NCBI GenBank assembly: GCA_004154925.1
Contig: QJNS01000181.1
Coordinates: 100,471 to 164,470, forward strand
Origin: Monosporascus cannonballus
Taxonomy: Eukaryota; Ascomycota; Sordariomycetes; Xylariales
Direction: 5' to 3'
DNA: 64,000 bases
The position numbers and the translations under genes were made by a program. Under the pieces are notes generated by a model that saw only the letters and a list, made by a program, of their open reading frames with translations, was not told the DNA's origin and searched no databases. Positions 50,943 to 62,270 of this stretch are shown in pieces; positions within the stretch are counted from its first letter, which is position 1, and each line of letters begins with the position of its first letter.

Positions 50943-51093
50943 TATCTCTTGGCTACCACTGTTTTTATCTGTATTTAAGGAGGGTTCACCACCTTCACCT
51001 TCTATGGAAGACCTTCTAGAGGTGAGGCAACCCGTTAATACACTTTTCTTCAGTTATATGCTTCTGTGTGTGATGTCAGGGTCTCACAATCGT

Positions 51094-52226
51094 TGTGAGA
51101 TGGGTTACATACGGGTCATGGGGACTACTGATGGGTGATATGGGAGGCAACGTTCCTACTATGAGGATAATAGGTCAGTAGCGGACGAGTATTTATAGGA
51201 CTTGCCAGTATCCACACCAACGCGGTCAGGTGGTGGTTCAGGGTTTTTAAAGTCTGGGTAACGGTCGTAGGAAAACGGTTCTGCGATACTGGGCAGCTGA
51301 AAATGGAGCTCCATCTGCCGTTCTCGTTATATTACCTTCTTACCTCGTAACGATACTATGTTTGGGGCCCCTAACTCCATCTAAGAAAGTAGAGGCAAAC
51401 GGCGAACTTGCATAAAGCGGATATTGCCAGGATGTTTGCCTTGCATGAATCTCATCTCGACCACGCCCCAGTGAAGCCAAGTATCCTATTATCAACCTCA
51501 TATGACACCGCCGATGAAACAGCGATGCAAGGGATATTCTTCACCTCGTGTCGAATATTTCGATAGCAACCTCGGGTTGCTTCTGCAGTTTGTTGTCCCT
51601 ACCTAAGAGACTACCCTAGAGGCCACCTCACATAATCCATGAGGGATCCCGTTGTCTCTTCATCCCGTGCCGAAATCGTAGATATATACCAAGTACGCTA
51701 GTACTGGGCGTCACAGAAAGAGACCTGACTCACCTGGCCATCAGGGATCGGTTCAACATGGCCCCTGCAGCTGGCAACCTTGTCAAACGAGGATAGAGCG
51801 TTCCGCAACTGAACACCGCCTCTCCCTGATCTCTCAAGTGCAACGCCCATGCAGAACCCATACGTCCTTCTTTGTCCGATCGTAACGGATACGGGGGAAT
51901 CGTACGGCGTTCAGGGGCCGCCTCTTCTGGGGCTTTACCGCGGGTGGTCTCTATGTATGAGCCGGACAGCCCGCCGTACCCCGAATCGTTCATCGAGAGT
52001 TGGGTTGAAAGCTCTACCCCGGCGGCTTGCAATGACCAGGCCGCGGACATAATTTCAACTGATTCATGATCTGATGACATCGCAAGTTGCGAGTGGAACA
52101 TTGCCTACGGAGTCCACTCAACCTAGCCCAATTCCAGCAGATATGCCACATCTGGTGTGGGGGGGGGGCCTCCCAGGGTAGCCATAATATGATGAATTCA
52201 GATCCCCATCCCGGCGATGCCGAAGA
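51094..52226. other. intergenic, GC-balanced
   Basis: About 1.1 kb between the solo LTR and the BTB/F-box gene; the 3' end of the latter lies at the right. It contains a 10-base G run near 52157-52166. Apart from the doubtful frame at 51730-52101 nothing is recognised. Confidence 0.5.
51730..52101 (-). CDS. hypothetical protein, doubtful
   Basis: A 123-codon minus-strand frame with ATG, genic composition and a sequence such as MSSDHESVEIMSAAWSLQAA and NDSGYGGLSGSYIE. No domain or homologue recognised. It could be an exon of a small gene or chance. The real start could be the internal MSSD. Confidence 0.3.
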   Translation of the reverse strand: MFHSQLAMSSDHESVEIMSAAWSLQAAGVELSTQLSMNDSGYGGLSGSYIETTRGKAPEEAAPERRTIPPYPLRSDKEGRMGSAWALHLRDQGEAVFSCGTLYPRLTRLPAAGAMLNRSLMAR

Positions 52227-52416
52227 TCACCCCGCACACCTCTCCGCCGGCAGCTCGCGCACCGGCATTCCGATGAGACGCTCGTACGTCTCGCGGAGGT
52301 ACTTGTTCTCGCCGGGGAGCAGGATCTTGTGCTCCGCGAAGACGGGGCCGCCGCCGAGGAACTTCTCCCCGCTCGCCTGGCCGTCGGCGGTGCCGGCCCG
52401 CTGCTGCCGCTGCTGG

Positions 52417-52464
<48 letters not shown>

Positions 52465-55103
52465 CGTCGCCGCCGTTGCAGGAGCTGGTGTCCCCGGATT
52501 GCGGCAGTCATCCTCGATGTTGTCTTCGTGGGAATGATAGATGAGGGACCCGGTGGAGTGGGTATGGTGCTGCTGCTGGTGCTAGGCGGCCACAAGATCT
52601 GCTCCGCCTCCTCGCGCGTCATCATCGCATCGAGCGGGAAGTGTCTGCTGTCTCCCGACATCGTAGGCGTCAGCGCGTTGGTATTGGCCTCGGAATCACT
52701 GCCGTAGCTCTCGTCGACCGCGGCCTCTCCGTCTGCCGCATCATCGCAGTAGTCGGACCCGGAGGTGTCATCGCCGTCGTCGTCATCGGACTCCTCGAAA
52801 CAACTGACTGGAAACGCCGGATGTCTTCCCGCGACACTAATGGCCGCGGCGCCGTCCTTAATCGCACCGCCACCGCCATCGTCAACATCCACGACCCCCT
52901 GCGCCCTCCCGAACGACAGACGATCGGCCCTCCGCCTAACGATGCCCCTCATGAGTGCCAGCTCGTTCTTCTTGTACGCGTCGTACCACGAGCGGCTCAC
53001 CATGGCGGCGGCGTGCAGATCGCTGAGGTCGTCAAGCAGGCCGAGGATCCTGAGGTGCACGGTCTCGGGCGCCCCCGCCAAACACGCCGGACCCTGCGCG
53101 TGGCGATGGCGGTGGGAGTAGTCGAGGGCGCGCGGGGGCCGGCGCACCTGATCTTGAGGAGCGGGTTGTTTAGCGTCATGGGGGTGTCGGTGGTGATTCT
53201 GGTGGTGGTGGCGCGACGTGCTGCTGAGGGCCCAGCCGTGGCGGCCCGAGACCTCGTACAGCGTCAGGCCGGGCACGCTGTTGTAGACGTCGTTGAGGGC
53301 GCTGCGGAACGTCGACGCGTAGTCGCAGACGCCGCCGTGGTGCTCGGGCGGCGGCGGGCTCGCCATGAACCGCAGCGAGTCGAACAGCTGGTTCAGGCTG
53401 CGCGGCGGCGGCGGCGGCAGGTGCGCCGTGAGGCCCCGGTCCTGACCGGGCCCCAGGATGTGCGGCAGCACCTCCAGCTCCGCGAATGTCATCATGAGCC
53501 AGCCGAGACTCGCAGCGTCGCACGCGTGGCTGCCCTTGGGACACCGCGGCGTGGTTTTCAGCATCAGGACGCTGGATCGGTTGCTCGTTGTCACGTTGCC
53601 GTTGCCTTTGGGCTCCGCGACGACGGCCGCGGCAGCGGCAGCGTCGGTAGGGGTAATGGCGTGAGGCAGCGGCGGTGGCGGGCGGAGGTACTCGCGTAGG
53701 GTGTCGCGGCAGCACGCATAGACCTGTTCCATCTTGGCCTCGCGGATGGCCCAGAGCTTGTCCTTGACGGCGCGGGGCCAGGGCTTGGCCCGCAGGTCGG
53801 CCTCGTCGACGATGTTGAGGATGGCGGTCTTGGAGACGCGCGTGAAGAGGCGCCGGGCGCCGAACGCGTAGAGGATGGTCAGCAGCCCGTCGGGCACGTC
53901 GCTGTCGACGGGGACGGCCTTGTGCATCCACTTCGGCAGCCAGCGATGCTCGACAATGAGCTCCAGCGGCGACGTGCACTGGTACCGCAGGCAGACCTCG
54001 GCTATCGCGGCGAACTGGTCGAAGTCCACATCCCGCGGGATCATGTCGCTGTGCATGTGCGCGGCGTGCAGCACGATCTCCATGGCGCGCTTGGTGTTGA
54101 GCTCGACATGAGGCATCCGGTAAAGCTTCACCTCCGAGCCATCGCTGAATTTATGCCTGGTAGGAGGCGGCGGGAGGACTTGTTCATAGCCCGCGTCGAG
54201 GGTGCCTCCGGAAGAGTGGAGCCCGAACATACGAGCAAAGACGGGCGAGGTCTCGGCCAGCATGTGAGAAGACACACGGAAGCGATAGGCCGGGAAGTTC
54301 TCCGTACCCGTGTTTGCGAACTCCAACATGGCATCTCCGCGCTGGCTGATGACGCATTCCTGAATCGCGGCTGGGGGAGAAGCACCGGACTCCGCGGCCT
54401 GGAGCAGGCAGCGTGTCTCGTTCAGATCGCTCAGGACCAGATCATAGTCGCTGAAGCGAACCTCGTAGCCCGTCAGGGATGCGTCAGCCGGGAACGTTGT
54501 AGGCATATTGAAGAGCCAGAGGTGGGTGCTCTTCATCTCTGGAGACAGGCTCGCGTCCTGTATCTGGTCGATGGCGAACTTGCGGGCGTTCTCGTTGGCG
54601 CAAAGGAGTTCGAAGCCCCTATGTGTCATACATGGGTCGACTTCGCGATACACCTGAAGCAAAGAGGACCGCAGCGCCTCGAGTAGATTCTCCTGGCAGC
54701 TTTTCCAGTCGTTGATGGCTTCGAGGTACCGGTCACGTAAATATCTTCCAGGAGGACTCCGGATATCATCAGTAGACCCCGCCGAAGGTAGTGTAATAAG
54801 CGGTGTCTGACCGACGGTACCCAACAGACCATCAGCGCCTGTAGATACGCTTCTCGGGCTAAGGGGTGATCTAATTGGTTCGAGCGGTAGGGGTCCGATC
54901 CAGCCCAGACAAAAATTTACCAACGCCTTGCACAGCCCAGAACACTCCCCCCTCAACTTCGCGTAGTTCACATATGCCCGACCCACCTTGTCGACGGCCA
55001 AATCGGCACCTCGCATGTCCTCAATACAGTTCCGTAACCGGCGGTACTCGACGCCGTCTGTGATTATCGCATGCGGCCCGGGGCAGGACGCCGGTCTGCT
55101 CAT
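52227..55103 (-). CDS. BTB and F-box domain protein with polyQ
   Basis: 958 residues in one uninterrupted frame, ATG at 55103. A BTB/POZ-like region begins near residue 250 (GDAMLEFAN, then FRVSSHMLAETSPVFARMFG) and continues with the helical part to about 420 (LNTKRAMEIVLHAAHMHSD). An F-box-like segment lies near 675-710 (HLRILGLLDDLSDLHAAAMV, then SRSWYDAYKKNE). Between and after are low-complexity stretches: polyalanine near 510, proline runs, a His-rich stretch near 630, an acidic Ser/Asp run near 765-790, and polyglutamine near 880. Proteins of this type are expected to act as substrate adaptors of cullin ubiquitin ligases, but no substrate can be inferred. An intron in the His-rich part is possible, since flanking frames are also open there. 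Confidence 0.8.
52416..52464 (-). repeat. CAA trinucleotide tract coding polyglutamine
   Basis: About 16 uninterrupted TTG units on the plus strand (CAA on the coding strand), extended by mixed CAG/CAA/CGG codons. A likely length-variable site within the BTB/F-box gene. Confidence 0.9.
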
Positions 55104-57259
55104 GGGGACTTCGGGAGTCGGACGTGGTTTCTAGCACCCGTCGCATGACCGTATCAGTATGCCGGTGTGAAGCCGGGGCCGCAAGGGGAATTGTGATTAG
55201 GGATATTGCAGACTCACGGATCCGCCAACGCCCACACCGTGTTGCTGGACCTCCAAAGACGACAATGCGCCGGAAGTTGTCTTGGGCGATACGACGACGC
55301 CCGCCTGTGACTGACCGCTCCTTCTCCATATCCGCTTCCTCGTGCCAGAAAACTCTGAGTTAATGCCCATCGCGCGAGTGTTCGCCCCAGGGTCGTCGTG
55401 TTTGCTACGCTGGCTGCAGGCGGTTGTTATATAGCGTGAGTCTCAAGCCGTCTCACGCGGCCAAGCAACCCCTAACGTCAAACCTGGAATTCGCAGGCCC
55501 GTCCCAAGACCCTCAGACCGTTCACGATTGTCGCACTGCACGCACTCTGCAGCTGTTCGCCCAGACAACAAAAAGCGACCAATCAGCGGGTCAGATGTCA
55601 GCCAATACAGCCATGTCCATCTATTCACTAAAATCTGTAAACGAACGGATCGCGATTAGTGCACGGCCGACTCGGTCGGAGACGGCGATTGGATACAAGA
55701 CAACACTCATAGAGAGAGCGGAAGTCCGAGCTAGTTGCTATGGGAGGGGGGCGCGAAGGAGAAAGAAAGACAAGAGAGCACGGAGGACTTCAGCGTTCTT
55801 TCTGCCTGGCGGGCTGGAGGGAGAGGGAGCCCTGCCAAGCCGCCCACCTGTCCTCCTGTCCTATCAAGGCTCTGCGGGGGTCAGAACGGACGGGGGGAAG
55901 CGGGGGCGGGCTTGTGCTGACGGTTATCTGTGGAGTTCCTGTCTATTTTGGGCGACCGGCTCGAGGGCTCTTTTGTCTTAGACCGGGGCGAGGCGTCTTT
56001 AGTAATCCCACTCGAGGCAAGGCGAGGCAGACCGGGATCCCTGCATCTACCCCAACACCAACACTCGGGGGCCGCCGCAGATGATGGACGAACCCAGGAT
56101 GACGGCCGGTGTCGCTGAAGTGGCAGGTTGCCTCCTGACTACCCAAATAATCAAGACCATGTAGTCACTAAGCTCCTCATCATTAGCGTCCAGGGGCTCA
56201 TGAGAAGACCGCTGTCATTTACACTATTATCTTCTGCCACGATAAGGAGGCGGATCTAGGTAGGACCCGTGAACTTGTCCGCAAGACATGCACAACAAGT
56301 CTTTGTTTTTTGGGTTTTTTTTTTTAGGTTTTTTGCTCTTTATTTTTGTTTATATTCCTATTTCCTCCTGCCATCTATGGAGGGTATGCCATACCTATGC
56401 CGCGCTGGATCCCTGCGCCGACCGAGAGCTTCCCGCAAGTATAGAACAACTGAGCATGAAGCGCCCACAAACGCCGGGACAGAATCGTCTACGTCCCCTC
56501 GAGGAAACCTCCCCCCAGGTTAGATATCTAGAGTCCACATGGTACAAATGCTATGAATAATATATAAACCACAGACTCCTGAGTGATTCGCCCCCTGATG
56601 CATTCCGTTTCGTCGACCGTTAGATCACTAAAAGAATCGCTGTCTCGTCTGACCACATTCGTGGATTTCATTGCCACATGTAGAATAGTAGCGCGGCCCG
56701 GAAATTCGATAGGAGACTAGTGTGTAGTCGGCCGACAGTCAAGTAGGTCAATCCTTGCATCGATGATGGCCGCATATCCGCAGTTGGCTGCCCAGGCCAC
56801 CATCATCGGTACCACAGATGTGGCATCGAGTGAGACCTGTCGAATGAGCCGGTCCAGCGACTCCGGATATTTCTTCGATCTGCTGAGTAGTAAAGAAAGA
56901 GATTCTCGGCAGACCAGGGGATTTGAGCAGGGGTAAAACAGAGACTCCGGAGTGCAGCCGAACAGAGCCTCAATAGTCAACTATGCCAGGCCTCAGAAAA
57001 GTGACTAGGTGGACTCCGGCCGGAGATGGGAAAGTAAAGCTCCTTCAGTAGAAAGTCCTCGACCCTGAAGACAATATCCACAGACGGAAATAACCAGGTG
57101 GCCGAACAATAGTCCAATATACATCCAGATATCTCGAAGAAGAGATTAGGACTGAGGTGCCAAATTTCACCAGCTGGCCATAGAGGTCATATCCAAGAAA
57201 CGGACAAGAGTGACCACAAATGAGGCGTATGGAGTGCTGGATGGCTGACGATAGATCGC
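55104..57259. other. intergenic between two minus-strand genes
   Basis: 2.1 kb that should include the promoter of the BTB/F-box gene (right of 55103) and the 3' region of the Cid1-like gene. A 185-codon plus-strand frame (55424-55981) has composition of untranslated DNA (G-rich, low complexity) and no motif, so I do not call it. T-runs at 56299-56330. A minus-strand remnant is listed separately at 56717-56980. Confidence 0.5.
56717..56980 (-). pseudogene. short protein-like remnant
   Basis: 87 minus-strand codons reading SLLLSRSKKYPESLDRLIR, then AWAANCGYAAIIDARIDLLD. The last part vaguely recalls an ankyrin unit (A-A-x-x-G-x...LL), so it may be the tail of a lost gene. No start context or partner exon found. 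Low confidence. Confidence 0.25.
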
Positions 57260-60200
57260 TCAGCCTCCCTTTCGCTCGGAATCGTTCTTGGGAAGCTGTT
57301 CGCTCTGAGGGTAAGCGTCGTTCCGGCTTTTCGTTTCAGCCCCCTTCTTCCGCCCCTTGGGGATCTTTTGCCATCCGTTCCCTGCCGCGTTGTCACTCTC
57401 ACTCTTGGCAGAGCGAACATGGCCATTCTCTCTCGCGAGACCGTTGACCCTGGGATTTGGCAAGTTTGAACCCTCAGGCCGGGGTGTGTCAACTGCCGAC
57501 TTCTGCTTGCCCTTAGACGAATCAATTCCGCCCTCAGGCCGACTCCCGGCTCCGGATATTGGATGGGCCACCACAGGGTTTGAAGGTAACTCCAGCTTTC
57601 TACTGAAGCTTGGTGACGGGCTGTTAGCCTCGTACACCGGGGAGAGGTGCGGGAACTCGGTCGGCTGCTGTCGATCCCCAGTGGCAAGATCTAGTTGCGC
57701 AATGAGCGGGCTTGAAGGCTGTCGCGGCGGAAACCGCAAGAAGGTTTTGCCTGCGGTTCCGTTGGTCCCCGTGAAACCATATGCGCCCGCGGGAAACGGC
57801 GCATAGTTCGGATTTGCCATATGAGCAGAGAATGCCATATTATTCGGGAAATCGTATCCTGGGTGCACCGCGTTCATGGGAATTGGAGTGGCCCCATTCA
57901 CAATTACTGGCCGGTCAGGCGCCGGCGAGCTTCCGTTCGGAGCTGTGGGGGACTGAGCGGTTGATGGTGTTGATACAGAGCAGGCGGTGTCCACGGGCGG
58001 ACTTATATGCAGGGGATTATCAAAGCCACCGTAATCGGCAGCCGTGTTCGGACTAGCCCAAGGTTGGCGCGATGCGATACCATTGGGCGGCTTCGATATC
58101 GAGCCATTGACCACCAACGGAGCCGAAAGCTGAGAATAATCGCCCGGCGATGCGGATCCCGTCCCAGAGACGGTCCTGCCATGGCCTAATGGGGACGGGG
58201 AGCGAGAGGTTCGCTTGATCCTATCCAACACAGACTGGGGAAATTGTTCAGACGAAAGTCGCCGCGGATTCCGAGCAGACGCCTGAGCCCCGATATCACC
58301 GAATGCAGGCATGACTCCACTTTGGCCATTGGGTCTGTTTGCCGGACTCGACAGGCCCGGGCTCTGACCAATTTGCCTCTCCTTTTCAGGTGGCGTATTA
58401 GCCCTCGAACCCTCATGTTCTGTGTCGTTACCCTCGTCTGGTATGAAGCTCGGCATCGGAATCCCATTGAGATGCCGAGAAGGGATGGGAACGTCAGTCG
58501 GCGTCTGGCCCGGTGGTACGCCGGCGGCCGGCCGTGACGCTGGTTGGGACTGCGATCTCAAGCTACTTCCGGACAAGGCAAAGCTAGCGTCGTCTGCCAC
58601 TGGCGACCGGTGCGAGGTTCTCCGGTAATCTCCCGCTTGTGCCGTTGAAGGCGAAGACGGGTAAGTAGGAAACCCATGCTGTTGGCCATAAAACATCGCC
58701 TGCTGATATGCCATCGGGTAGAAATACTGCAGCTCTGGACGGATTTCGCTTCGGATTGGCGCACTCAGGGGAGGCGCGTCGAACGAGTTCGTCCTAGAAC
58801 GCTCGGCAGACGACGGCTGCCCCTGCTGGACGGCGCCTTGCATTCTTTGCGCATGCGCGAGGGCCTGCTGTTGAGCGAATGCCTGCGATTGTGTATACTG
58901 CAGAAACCGAAGGTTATTCTCCTGTAGTTGCAGAGCCGAAAGGGTCTGTGCCAATGCCTCCGGAGATGGCTGTTGCATGTACATGGCGGCCGCGTCCTGG
59001 GGGGTCATAGCCATGGGGTAGCCCGCCGGAAGATACATGGTATTCGCATTTGTGTCGTAGGCTACGCTCGACGACGCCCTCCGGTTGTTGCCATTGTTGC
59101 CATTGTTGCCATTATTCCGAAACGCGCCTTGTTGTCGGTTGCCCCCTCGGTTGCCCCCACCGCGCCCCCCACGGCCATTGTGTTGCTGAGAGGCGCTCCG
59201 AAGGAGTACGGGGCGGGACACGGTTGGCGGTTTCTGAAATATCCTCTCTTCCTCCTTCGGGAAAACGAATTGCTCGCAACACTCGTCCAGATTACCCTTC
59301 GCTATCAGGTCGAAGGCGCGACGGAGTTCTAGTTGGAGACCACGAAACGCAGTATCGTCGGCCGTATTTCCTAGGTTGCGGTCGGTGTTGAATGGCTCCT
59401 CAATACATAATTGGTTATGCAGAGCAAGATGCCACTTCTTATCCTTCTTAGTAACGAGCTTGCCCAGCCGGACAGACAACACGTATGTTGAGTAGTCAAA
59501 CTCGTGAGCATAGAACCGAAAGAACTGGAATAGCAACTCTCCAAGAGTTGCCTTATTCTTATCCCCGTAACCCCGTAACTTCTCGACGTCGTCGGCGAAG
59601 GCGGCCAGTTCGCCATTCTTTTTAGGCAACCTCAGGTGAGGTCGTTGGTGGAGCGCCGGGACGACGGCCGGTTGCCGCAGCTGCAGGAACGCAATAATCA
59701 TGCATATCCACGTATAGGAGCTCAATGTGCCGCCGAACGCTAAATTTGTTGACATCAGCTCTAAGCCGGAATACTTGTATTTTCTTACTCACCAGCATCG
59801 TTGATTACTCTCCGTCGAGTCCAGTGTTTGACGACCATGGCTAAAGGTCTCACTCGGTCGTCGATCTCCACGTACGTCCTAATCATACGCGTGTTCTCCA
59901 GGGCTAGCGTATTATTGACGTTCAAGTCGCAGGCCAAATTCAGCTCCGGATCCCAGATCTTGACAATGGGCACTTTCGCGGAGGAGACGCAGACAACCTT
60001 CTCCATTCCATCTAGACATTGGTAAGCGGATCGCGACTCTTAGTCTTGGGATTCGGTAACGGGCATATCATACTCTTCGCCAAGAGGTCCGCTATTTTGC
60101 ATACGTCCTCTAACTCCTTCCACGGAGTTACGATGCAGATATCCACTATACATGGTCAGCTTTTGCCAAATGATGTTCCGGTTTTGGATTATCAACGAAC

Positions 60201-61215
60201 CATCAGAGTCGTCGGAGCACAGTAGATTCCCGGACGACCCAAAGAGGTGGACGCGGATGTCATGGCCAGGCCACCTCTCATTCAGCAACTTTTCTAGCTT
60301 TCGTACAAGCGTCTGCCGATTCGCCTCGACCGTACTAGTCGGTTGCAATCGATCATAGAGCTCCCGCATATCTGTGGTAAGTCTCCGCTCATCTTCCTCG
60401 GAAAGTTTGCTCTGAATCTGGGTCAAGTCCGACTTTTCCAACGGATCGCTTCCTATACTGTATGGAATCCTTCGACGCGAATGGGGGAGGCCAGTCTCGT
60501 ATTTACACCTTCCTTGGCGCGATGGCAACGGCCGCAGAGAGGGAACAGTGCCATTCGCCTCGGAATACACGGAGCGCGGCGAGTGGCCGGGATTCGCGTT
60601 CGGAGACTGGTCCCGGGACCCGAATGAGAATTTCCTAGCACGCTGGTGAGGTGTCGATGGCACCGAGTTCGAGTGGGGCGGAACATTGGAAGGGGATGAG
60701 GAGGGCTTCGGCCGTGACGGCAGGCCGTTAGGTGGTTCGGATTTTTTGGCCGGCATCTTGGTGGGCGTATCCTTCGCCGTCGTTATAACTGCGCGATCGC
60801 CTCTGTTTGTATTCTGGTGACCCCTATTCCCATGGCAATTCTGCAGGCCCTGCTTAATTCTCGACTCTTTGCTGGACACTTTGGAAGACGAGCGGGATCT
60901 AGGTCCGACGTGAACGCTCTGCGCGGATAGAAGCGGGGGTAACGGGGCAGTCTGGAGGCCGCCTCCTCTTCCGGGTGCGATGAGTTTGTTGTATTGGAGG
61001 AGTTGCGCCTGGTACAGGGACTGTTGCGGAAAGAGAACGGGGAAGAGGTCGACGTGCGTCGGGCACGCAGAGAGAAACGCTTGGGGGTTCGCAGGGGAGC
61101 GCGAGCCGGATATGGTGCTGAGACTGGGAACTGCCGAGCTAGAGGTCGATCGATTCCAAAGTAGAGGAGAGGGATAATTATGTTTCGTGTCTGCCGTTAT
61201 AGGCCGGCCGTCCAT
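57260..61215 (-). CDS. Cid1-family non-canonical poly(A)/U polymerase
   Basis: Four exons: 61215-60201, 60145-60074, 60011-59793, 59739-57260, giving 1261 residues. Introns of 55, 62 and 53 bp are GT-AG with branch-like CTGAC or CTAAG words and all in phase 1. Residues 1-300 are disordered (Ser/Pro/basic). The nucleotidyltransferase core has FGSSGNLLCSDDSDVDICIV: G-S and D338/D340 bind metal, and D391 in ACDLNVNN is the third acid. The PAP-associated domain follows at about 498-560 (TLGELLFQFFRFYAHEFDYS, later IEEPF). An RGG/Asn-Gly-rich, RNA-binding-like stretch lies at about 615-660, then a long disordered tail. The family adds A or U to RNA 3' ends; which nucleotide cannot be told. An upstream TTG extends the frame to 61236, but the ATG at 61215 is the likely start. 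Confidence 0.9.
59080..59115 (-). repeat. 9-bp coding repeat (Asn-Gly-Asn)
   Basis: About four units of GGCAATAAC type on the coding strand, giving the NNGNNGNNGNN stretch of the Cid1-like protein. Confidence 0.8.
59740..59792 (-). other. intron 3 of the Cid1-like gene
   Basis: GTGAGT...GCTGATG...TTTAG. Joining gives RRVINDAAFGGTLSSYTW, the link to the PAP-associated domain. Confidence 0.9.
60012..60073 (-). other. intron 2 of the Cid1-like gene
   Basis: GTATGA...GACTAAG...GTCTAG. Joining gives LLAKNGMEKVV, which restores the conserved reading. Confidence 0.9.
60146..60200 (-). other. intron 1 of the Cid1-like gene
   Basis: GTTCGT...GCTGACC...TATAG. It splits the codon for V339 inside the catalytic DVD motif, so its removal is required for activity. 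Confidence 0.9.
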
Positions 61216-61734
61216 TAAAAGATGAACCCGCGCCAATCAACCCTTGAGCGATTTAGAGATCGAACGGGGGGGCACACTTTGGGATGGTGAGTTGTGCTCG
61301 GTCGACGCAAACAAAGGCGCGGTGTGGTGCACGTTGTATAGTGATTCAGCAGTCACCCACCAGATGAGTGATGTTGTCAGCAGTGAATAAGCGGCACAGC
61401 ATCAGTCACGCGAAGGTAGGTAGGTAGGTAGCTGCGGGCGGTAACCGGTTCTGCAAAAGAACTAGGGAATAATGCGACTATTTGGGCAGTTCGAAACGGC
61501 AACGCAACGAGCGAGCGGACAAACGCAGAACGTCTGACAGAGAGACAGACAGCCAGCCAGCCAACGTGGGAAACTGATACGGGGGCGCCGTTGTTGTTGA
61601 GGTTTGTTATATCGATATAGAACCGAGTAGGATGTCTTTGAGACTGGAGCCAAAGTTCATCTATCCGAAGAGGATACCAACAAGATGTACCAATTAGGTC
61701 ACCACAGATAGAAGGGAAGCATTGACGCGTGTAA

Positions 61735-61755
61735 GTAGGTAGGTAGGTAGGTAGG
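61735..61755. repeat. (TAGG)n microsatellite
   Basis: About five TAGG units; a shorter tract of four lies at 61414-61430. Confidence 0.85.
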
Positions 61756-62012
61756 AAGGACTCGAGTACCTTGGGCAGGCAACAAAAGAAGTGAGTGACA
61801 AGACAGAGAAGAGAATGAAAGAAAAAGAAAGACTCGCCCGGCACGTCCACACGAGCAACACACGCAGATACACAAGCACGGGTCAACGTGGGTGGTCTGT
61901 CGGGTTCTTTCTATATTGAACGGAAAGGGGGTATCTTCAAGAGAATCCTGGGCCTGGCAAATGCAAAGAGGAAAGAAAGGGAAAGGGGGGTTGAAGAGAG
62001 GAGGCGCGCGCG

Positions 62013-62030
62013 CGAGAGAGAGAGAGAGGA
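62013..62030. repeat. (GA)n microsatellite
   Basis: About eight GA units directly after a (CG)n run. Confidence 0.85.
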
Positions 62031-62270
62031 GAGACGTCAAGTCAAGGTGGTGGTTGTCTTCGGCGTTCGCTCTCCGCTTAACGTCTACCTTCTGTCGTGG
62101 TCCCTGGCGGTGGTGATGGTGGGTGGTGGTGATAGTTTTCCGCGGATTGGGCTGATGATCGCCGGGGCTGCCAAAAGTCGGAGGTTTCTGCAAGTGATTT
62201 GTTTGGAGATAGGCAGGTCCCGTAGATCCGAGAAGAAGTTACGGGTGCCGCTCTAATTTGGTGAACGGGG

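Larger units (their letters stand above)
49491..51088. mobile_element. solo LTR (family S) split by a Tc1-like element
   Basis: LTR start TGTTGAACCTAG at 49491 and end GTCTCACA at 51088, flanked by an exact 5-bp duplication ATCGT (49486-49490, 51089-51093). Without the inserted transposon it is about 179 bp and matches 27567-27774. No internal region or second LTR: a solo LTR left by recombination, later used as a landing site. It may now supply 3' UTR sequence to the kinase transcript. Confidence 0.85.
61216..62270 (-). promoter_or_regulatory. upstream / 5' UTR region of the Cid1-like gene
   Basis: About 1 kb upstream of the ATG. Read on the minus strand it is rich in pyrimidine tracts, including a (CT)n run at 62013-62030 next to (CG)n, as often seen at fungal transcription starts. 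Two TAGG microsatellites lie at 61414-61430 and 61735-61755. The open frames seen on both strands here (for example 61888-62256 plus, 62193-61699 minus) are low-complexity and are not called. Confidence 0.5.

Noticed and set aside
52329..54686. Long plus-strand and shifted minus-strand frames over the BTB/F-box gene (e.g. 52641-53699, 53176-53979, 53922-54686)
   Set aside because: GC-rich third positions keep other frames open; low-complexity Arg/Ala/Val composition and no domains. The 958-codon frame with BTB and F-box motifs is the real one.
55424..55981. 185-codon plus-strand frame upstream of the BTB/F-box gene
   Set aside because: No motif, GC-skewed low-complexity sequence, located where a promoter and 5' UTR are expected.
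61377..62256. Open frames on both strands upstream of the Cid1-like gene
   Set aside because: Produced by microsatellites and pyrimidine tracts; repeated Arg/Glu or Leu/Ser runs without a domain.
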